A stretch of DNA of 20,581 nucleotides, taken from NCBI GenBank assembly GCA_036274495.1, contig DASUFP010000068.1, positions 1 through 20,581 of the forward strand. The letters are read 5' to 3'. Position 1 is the first letter of the stretch; each line of letters begins with the position of its first letter. This DNA is from DASUFP01 sp036274495. GTDB taxonomy: Bacteria > Bacteroidota > Bacteroidia > AKYH767-A > OLB10. The translations under genes and the position numbers were made by a program. The notes beneath the pieces are model-generated. The model saw only the letters and a list, made by a program, of their open reading frames with translations. It was not told the origin of the DNA and searched no databases. Below, piece by piece: positions 16,093-20,581 of this stretch.

Positions 16093-17727
16093 GTGAAAAA
16101 ATACCTAAAAAAGCTGCTTCCGGCACTGCTGCTGCTTCCGGCTTCCCTCTTCGGACAAATTAACATTCCCTCTTCCATTACCGGTAATTTCCAGATAGAT
16201 ACACAGTACTATCTGGAAGACAGCACTATAGGAGCTCCTTTTGTGCCCGAAAAAATGCTGACAAACGGTTTTGGCAATGTCAACTTCATGCGTGGCAATT
16301 TTAACGCCGGTATTCGTTACGAATCCTATCAGAATGCCCTTTTGGGATTTAATGACAAATACAAAGGAGCCGGTATTACCTACCGATTTGCCTCCTTTAA
16401 AGTAAATGATCTTGAAGTAACCCTTGGTAACTTTTACGATCAGTTTGGAAACGGGCTGGTTTTCAGAAGCTATGAGGAGAGGGGTCTTGGACTCGATAAT
16501 GCCATGGATGGTATCCGGCTTCGCTATAACCCTTACAGCGGCATTTACCTGAAAGGGTTTATCGCCCAGCAGCGCTATTACTTTGATAAAGGACCCGGAA
16601 TAGTGAGGGGTTTTGATGGAGAAATGGCGCTGTCCGAAACATTTAAATCGCTTGCCGATGCCAAAACCCGTATAACGGTCGGCGGCAGTGTGGTGAGCAG
16701 ATTTCAGAAAGACGATGACCCTATTTATAACTATCCCGAAAACGTTCTGGCTTTCGCCGGAAGAGCCACGGTAAATCGCGGAAGTTTCAGCCTTAACACT
16801 GAATATGCATTCAAATACAACGACCCTTCGGCAGTAAATAACATCATTTACAAGAACGGTTCGGCATTTTATGCGAACTTATCATATGGGCGCAAGGGGT
16901 TAGGCGCTTCCTTCAGCACCGCCTATATCGATAATATGGATTATCGCAGTTCAAGGGCCGCAACATCGAACGATTTAACACTTAATTACCTCCCCTCCCT
17001 ATCGAAACAGGAAACGTACCGCCTGGCAACGCTTTATCCCAACGCAACAGTTACAACAGGAGAAGCCGGTTTTCAGGGTGAGGTGTATTACACTTTTAAA
17101 ACCAAAGGAGAAACACCAAAGAGCCACGGCACTTTTGTCTCCGTAAATTATACCCATGTTGTTGGAATTAAAAAAGACACCGCAGGAGTAGATCCGTTTA
17201 TCGGATATAAGAGTTCATTTTATAACATAACCGATGAGGTATATTTTGATCAGGTGCATATTGAAGTTGCAAAAAAAATCACCAAAAACACCAAGCTTAT
17301 CGGCTCCTATATTTATACGGCATACAACAAAGGAGTCTTGCAGGGACTGGGTCAGGACTACGGCACCATTTATTCGCACATTGCCGTAATAGAAGGACAA
17401 TTTAAACTTTCGAAAACGCACAGTATCCGCGCCGAAGCACAGCACCTGTTAACCGAACAGGATAAAGGCGACTGGGTGTTTGGCCTTATCGAATACAACA
17501 TCTCTCCCCATTGGTTTTTCGCGGTGTTTGACGAATACAACTATGGAAACGAGATTAAAGATGAAAGGCACAATTATCCAAATGTTTCAATGGGATATAC
17601 CAAAGGAGCCAACCGGATCTCAATGGGATACGGCAAACAACGGGACGGACTGCTTTGTGTCGGAGGTGTGTGTCGCCAGGTACCCGCCAGCAATGGATTC
17701 TCCATGTCGGTTACCAGTAGTTTTTAG
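16093..17727 (+). CDS. DUF6029-like outer-membrane beta-barrel protein
   Basis: The product (544 residues from the GTG at 16093) starts with the signal peptide VKKYLKKLLPALLLLPASLFGQ and continues with many alternating aromatic/polar strands (GNFQIDTQYYLED, FNAGIRYESYQNALLGF, GAGITYRFASF, LEVTLGNFYDQFGNGLVFRSYEERGLG), ending in a strand with terminal Phe, as expected for an outer-membrane barrel. The N-terminal pattern fits what I know of the DUF6029 family. The frame is open much further upstream (to 15862), but that part runs through the tlpA gene and the terminator, so it is not coding. The only cysteines are Cys522 and Cys527 (LCVGGVCR) near the C-terminus. Function is unknown. Confidence 0.85.
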   Translation: MKKYLKKLLPALLLLPASLFGQINIPSSITGNFQIDTQYYLEDSTIGAPFVPEKMLTNGFGNVNFMRGNFNAGIRYESYQNALLGFNDKYKGAGITYRFASFKVNDLEVTLGNFYDQFGNGLVFRSYEERGLGLDNAMDGIRLRYNPYSGIYLKGFIAQQRYYFDKGPGIVRGFDGEMALSETFKSLADAKTRITVGGSVVSRFQKDDDPIYNYPENVLAFAGRATVNRGSFSLNTEYAFKYNDPSAVNNIIYKNGSAFYANLSYGRKGLGASFSTAYIDNMDYRSSRAATSNDLTLNYLPSLSKQETYRLATLYPNATVTTGEAGFQGEVYYTFKTKGETPKSHGTFVSVNYTHVVGIKKDTAGVDPFIGYKSSFYNITDEVYFDQVHIEVAKKITKNTKLIGSYIYTAYNKGVLQGLGQDYGTIYSHIAVIEGQFKLSKTHSIRAEAQHLLTEQDKGDWVFGLIEYNISPHWFFAVFDEYNYGNEIKDERHNYPNVSMGYTKGANRISMGYGKQRDGLLCVGGVCRQVPASNGFSMSVTSSF

Positions 17728-17756
17728 TAAATTTGAATAGTGTTAACCAAAGTGTC

Positions 17757-18602
17757 ATGAAACGTTTACTCATCCTTCTCTTCACATTCGGCGGTTTTGC
17801 GTTGATATTCAATAGCTGCGACCAGATTGAGGCCCCCTATATCAATACCAATATCGATACCTCAGGCTCTACCCCACAGGCACAAAAGGTGCTTATTGAG
17901 GACTATACCGGACACAAATGCGGCAATTGCCCAAGAGCCACCAAATCAGCCTATGATCTTAAAGCCATTTATGGCGACCGGCTTGTAATACTTGCCGTTC
18001 ATGCAGGTTTCTTTGCCGGTACCTCCCCTGCACCGTTTACATATGAATTTAAATGCCCCGAAAGCATTCAACTCGACAATGACTTTGGGATTTCAGCGGC
18101 TGGTAATCCCAATGGAATGGTTAACCGCAAACAAGTTAACAGCAGTTATATAATTGATTACCTCAACTGGGGAAGCGAAGCTTCTGCAATACTCGGATCC
18201 AATAATACTTCACCTGTTACCATTGGTATAGTAAATGTTTACAATTCTTCAACCCGGGCATTAGAGACTACTGTTAACACCGAATTTCTGACGTCACTTT
18301 CAGGCAGCTACAACATCACTGTTTTTCTTGCCGAAGACAGCATCATAGAATGGCAGAAAGACTACGACGTAACACCAAATGATATTCCGAACTATGTACA
18401 CAGAGATGTGTTGCGTGGTTCTATGAATGGAACATATGGCACGGCCATTCCGTCTGCCGCCGCCGGTACTACCGATTCACAAGTGTTCAACACTACACTA
18501 AACAGTGCCTGGGACGACACACATATGTCGGTAATTGCATTTGTTTCGGATGCCGCAACCAAAGAAATTATTCAGGTTGAGCAGGTGGAGATTACCCCAT
18601 AA
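17757..18602 (+). CDS. Omp28-related lipoprotein with thioredoxin-like CGNC motif
   Basis: The product (281 residues from the ATG at 17757) begins MKRLLILLFTFGGFALIFNSC, a lipoprotein-type leader with Cys21 as the probable lipid site, although the lipobox (FNSC) is poor. After a Thr/Ser-rich linker comes VLIEDYTGHKCGNCP with Cys55 and Cys58, then a thioredoxin-like part (RLVILAVHAGFFAG, GNPNGMVNR) and a C-terminal beta domain with NYVHRDVLRG. This is the Omp28 family pattern. Members are found in the outer envelope of Bacteroidota; the CxxC suggests redox work but I know of no proven activity. It follows the barrel gene after 29 bases and is likely co-transcribed. An upstream in-frame TTG at 17733 is not needed. 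Confidence 0.88.
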   Translation: MKRLLILLFTFGGFALIFNSCDQIEAPYINTNIDTSGSTPQAQKVLIEDYTGHKCGNCPRATKSAYDLKAIYGDRLVILAVHAGFFAGTSPAPFTYEFKCPESIQLDNDFGISAAGNPNGMVNRKQVNSSYIIDYLNWGSEASAILGSNNTSPVTIGIVNVYNSSTRALETTVNTEFLTSLSGSYNITVFLAEDSIIEWQKDYDVTPNDIPNYVHRDVLRGSMNGTYGTAIPSAAAGTTDSQVFNTTLNSAWDDTHMSVIAFVSDAATKEIIQVEQVEITP

Positions 18603-18680
18603 CAAAACCTTTTTGCATGTCACCGGTTAAATACGGGTGAATGAGCGTTTTTTACCGACTGATTTCAACGTCCGGTACCT

Positions 18681-19295
18681 ATGAAAAAACCGATAAGCCT
18701 TTTACTGTTTCTGGTTCCCTTTTTTGTGTCGGCACAGCAATTTAATGCAGGTGTTATAGGAGGACTGGGAGGTACACAAATTTCCGGCGATAACCTGAGT
18801 GGATTTGACAAGTTCGGAATCCTCGCAGGAGGCTATGTTTCATCGGTACTGTCAGAAAAATTTGATCTCGAAGGCCAGCTGCTTTACATTACTAAAGGCA
18901 GTAAAAAAAATCAGCAGCCTGATAAAAACGATTACACCACTTACCTACTCCGTCTGCGCTATATTGAATTGCCCATCCTTCTTACCTGGAAACAATCGAA
19001 ACGGTTTTATTTTGAAGCCGGACCCACTTTCGGTTACCTTCTCGATTCGTACGAAGAAGATGAATATGGTGAAGATCCGGTCAGCCGCCCATTCAAAAAA
19101 TATGAACTGGGAGTAGTCGGCAGCATTATAATAAATGTTAAAGAAGGATTTGCCGTTAACCTGCGCTACAACTCTTCAATTGCTCCTGTACGCGAGCATG
19201 CCGGTGGTGCAACGTATCGTCTCAATCATGGTCAGTACAATTCGGGATTGCTGATTGCTTTTCAGTATACTTTCCGGCCAAAAGCAAACCAATGA
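18681..19295 (+). CDS. Outer-membrane beta-barrel protein (PorT-like, OMP_b-brl_2 type)
   Basis: The 204-residue protein has a signal peptide (MKKPISLLLFLVPFFVSAQ) and about eight amphipathic strands, with the family-typical phrases GVIGGLGGTQISGD, KFGILAGGYVS, FDLEGQLLYITKGSK, LRYIELPILLTW and FYFEAGPTFGYLL, ending in LLIAFQYTF. It is a small barrel of the outer membrane beta-barrel family (PF13568 type); some relatives, such as PorT, serve type IX secretion, but the family is broad and I cannot assign that role. The stop codon overlaps the ubiX start by four bases (ATGA). Confidence 0.88.
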   Translation: MKKPISLLLFLVPFFVSAQQFNAGVIGGLGGTQISGDNLSGFDKFGILAGGYVSSVLSEKFDLEGQLLYITKGSKKNQQPDKNDYTTYLLRLRYIELPILLTWKQSKRFYFEAGPTFGYLLDSYEEDEYGEDPVSRPFKKYELGVVGSIIINVKEGFAVNLRYNSSIAPVREHAGGATYRLNHGQYNSGLLIAFQYTFRPKANQ

Positions 19296-19867
19296 AATCG
19301 TTGACTCAACACCGTATTGTAGTCGCTGTAACAGGGGCATCAGGTTCAGTATATGCAAAGGTGCTGCTCGATAAACTGGTATTGCTGAAATCGCAAATTG
19401 AAACCGTCGGATTACTCTTCTCCGATAATGCCCGTGATGTATGGCGACACGAATTACAAAACGAAGATTTTCTGAATTATCCTTTTAACCTGTATGACAA
19501 AAATGATTTCATGGCACCCTTTGCCTCCGGTTCGGCACAATACGGGACAATGATTATTTGCCCTTGCTCAATGGGTACACTGGGAAGAATAGCTGCCGGT
19601 ATTTCAAACGACCTGACCACACGGGCTGCTGATGTGATTCTGAAGGAGAGAAGGCGCCTGATTCTGGTTACGCGTGATACGCCGCTGAGTCTCATTCATA
19701 TTAATAATATGAAAACCGTAACAGAGGCCGGTGGCATACTATGCCCTGCCACTCCTTCGTTTTACAGCAGGCCCCGGAACCCGGAAGAAATTGCGGCAAC
19801 AGTGGTGGACCGGGTACTGGATCTGGCCGGATTGGAACAAAAATCCTTCCGGTGGGGGAATGAATAA
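19292..19867 (+). CDS. ubiX: UbiX-family flavin prenyltransferase
   Basis: The 191-residue protein attaches a prenyl group to FMN to make the cofactor of UbiD-type decarboxylases. Visible motifs are VVAVTGASGSVYAKVLLD (N-terminal FMN-binding loop), IICPCSMGTLGRIAAGISNDLTTRAADVILKERRRLILVTRDTPLS and the final ILCPATPSFYSRP; the SNDL-TRAADV-LKERR and PLS segments are diagnostic. Length is normal. It overlaps the outer-membrane barrel gene by four bases and is probably translated by coupling to it. No ubiD is in the window. Confidence 0.95.
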   Translation: MKSLTQHRIVVAVTGASGSVYAKVLLDKLVLLKSQIETVGLLFSDNARDVWRHELQNEDFLNYPFNLYDKNDFMAPFASGSAQYGTMIICPCSMGTLGRIAAGISNDLTTRAADVILKERRRLILVTRDTPLSLIHINNMKTVTEAGGILCPATPSFYSRPRNPEEIAATVVDRVLDLAGLEQKSFRWGNE

Positions 19868-19929
19868 ATTGATTATCAATGCATAAACAGTTTTCAACAA
19901 TTCAGGTGTCATAAATTGAATGTCCTGCC

Positions 19930-19960
19930 TTGTATATTGTTTTTGAATTCGCTAACTTGG
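19930..19960 (+). promoter_or_regulatory. Possible promoter of the small basic protein gene
   Basis: TTG (19930-19932) is followed after 20 bases by TAACTTGG (19953-19960), which differs from TAnnTTTG at one base. Spacing is good. The gene itself has a purine-rich AAGGGAAG directly before its ATG, a ribosome-binding site better than most in this window. Confidence 0.3.
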
Positions 19961-19984
19961 TTGTAACAATTTAAATAAGGGAAG

Positions 19985-20176
19985 ATGTTTGAGTACACGA
20001 AAGAGGTCCTGACGAAAGTAAGTTTCGACAGGACATTGTTTAAGAAAGAACTCAAAAAGGCAGTAAAATGGTTAAAGAGCGATGAACGACGTTTGCTGAT
20101 GGTTTGGTGCGTAACAACATTCGGACACCGTTACTCCGATATTATTACCGAAGCCTTCAGACACGTTTCAAAATAA
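19985..20176 (+). CDS. Small basic conserved-looking hypothetical protein
   Basis: The 63-residue product (MFEYTKEVLTKVSFDRTLFK...) is rich in Lys and Arg (16 of 63 by my count) and looks fully helical, without signal peptide or membrane segment. A segment LLMVWCVTTFGHRYSDII is more hydrophobic and may form a second helix. From memory, very similar short proteins occur in other Bacteroidota, but I cannot verify this here and do not know a function. An AAGGGAAG ribosome-binding site just before the ATG supports that it is real. Its last 20 bases overlap the end of queG on the opposite strand. Confidence 0.68.
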   Translation: MFEYTKEVLTKVSFDRTLFKKELKKAVKWLKSDERRLLMVWCVTTFGHRYSDIITEAFRHVSK

Positions 20177-20581
20177 ATTCCACATTTCTTTTCATTCCTT
20201 CATAACCTGTCCGCATTAGCGGAGAGTCGCTGAACTTTTTTTGAAAAATTTCATCTGTTATTTCTATCCAGTCCTGCGCTGTCATTTCAAGTAACGCTTC
20301 ATTTGCCGAAAGGTCCGGGTCGGTATGAGGAACGCTGAACCGGTTCCATGGACAAACTTCCTGACATATATCACAGCCGAATGCCCAGTTTTCAAATTGC
20401 CCTGTATACTGCTGCGGAATGGCTTCACGCAACTCAATGGTAAAATAGGATATGCATTTTGAACCGTCTACAACTTGCGGCTTTATAATGGCCTGCGTAG
20501 GACACGCATCAATACAACGCGTACAAGTGCCGCAATAATCTTTAACAGGTCCGTCGGGTTCCAGCTCCAGATCAAGAATCA
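20157..20581 (-). CDS. queG: Epoxyqueuosine reductase, C-terminal part (N-terminus beyond window)
   Basis: The frame is open from the right edge for 140 codons and has no start inside the window. It holds the two [4Fe-4S] cluster motifs of QueG: DYCGTCTRCIDACPTQAI and, after DGSKCISYFTIELRE, the block WAFGCDICQEVCPWNRF. The end, SPLMRTGYEGMKRNVEFIL, is the usual C-terminal helix, with no HEAT-repeat extension. The complete enzyme reduces epoxyqueuosine to queuosine in tRNA with the help of cobalamin; the cobalamin-binding half is outside the window. Confidence 0.95.
   Translation of the reverse strand, partial: ILDLELEPDGPVKDYCGTCTRCIDACPTQAIIKPQVVDGSKCISYFTIELREAIPQQYTGQFENWAFGCDICQEVCPWNRFSVPHTDPDLSANEALLEMTAQDWIEITDEIFQKKFSDSPLMRTGYEGMKRNVEFILKRV

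Overview
The window looks like an ordinary chromosomal stretch of a Bacteroidota bacterium. I infer this from type IX secretion (T9SS) C-terminal sorting domains, the -7 box TAnnTTTG typical of this phylum, an Omp28-type protein, a DUF6029-type protein and a yicC-gmk-nadD cluster. I see no rRNA, tRNA, CRISPR array, phage gene or transposase. The likely level is class or order (Chitinophagia/Sphingobacteriia-like); I cannot name a genus.

Layout. Positions 1-13257 are read almost entirely leftward (minus strand). At the left edge is the N-terminal part of a secreted repeat protein (1-402), then a tiny secreted protein made of little more than a T9SS sorting domain (449-808). A gene-poor 789-base region follows. 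It holds two direct copies of an 89-base unit, each with a perfect 16-base LacI-type palindrome sitting inside a candidate minus-strand promoter. Next comes a glycan-degrading trio: GH2 beta-mannosidase, a CutC-family TIM barrel and GH20 beta-hexosaminidase, with the last two overlapping. Upstream of these are housekeeping genes nadD, gmk and yicC, then an EamA transporter, an ArsC/Spx-like protein and a large VPS10/BNR-repeat T9SS cargo protein.

At about 13.26-13.50 kb transcription diverges, with a matching -7 box on each side. The rightward genes are scpA (chromosome segregation), a UPF0104/LPG-synthase-type membrane protein overlapping scpA, a secreted TlpA-like thioredoxin ending in a clear intrinsic terminator, a DUF6029-like outer-membrane barrel, an Omp28-type lipoprotein with a CGNC redox motif, an outer-membrane beta-barrel, ubiX (4-base overlap) and a small basic protein. 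The window ends with the C-terminal part of queG on the minus strand, whose 3' end overlaps the small gene.

How the genes may work together. The mannosidase and hexosaminidase fit stepwise removal of Man-beta-1,4-GlcNAc and GlcNAc ends, as in N-glycan cores, and CutC is physically tied to them. TlpA, the DUF6029 barrel and the Omp28 protein form a plausible envelope thiol-redox group: the barrel has only two cysteines, five residues apart near its C-terminus, and it lies between two CxxC proteins. No wholly new defence or mobile system is visible. The most unexplained DNA is the repeated operator region at 1.24-1.48 kb.
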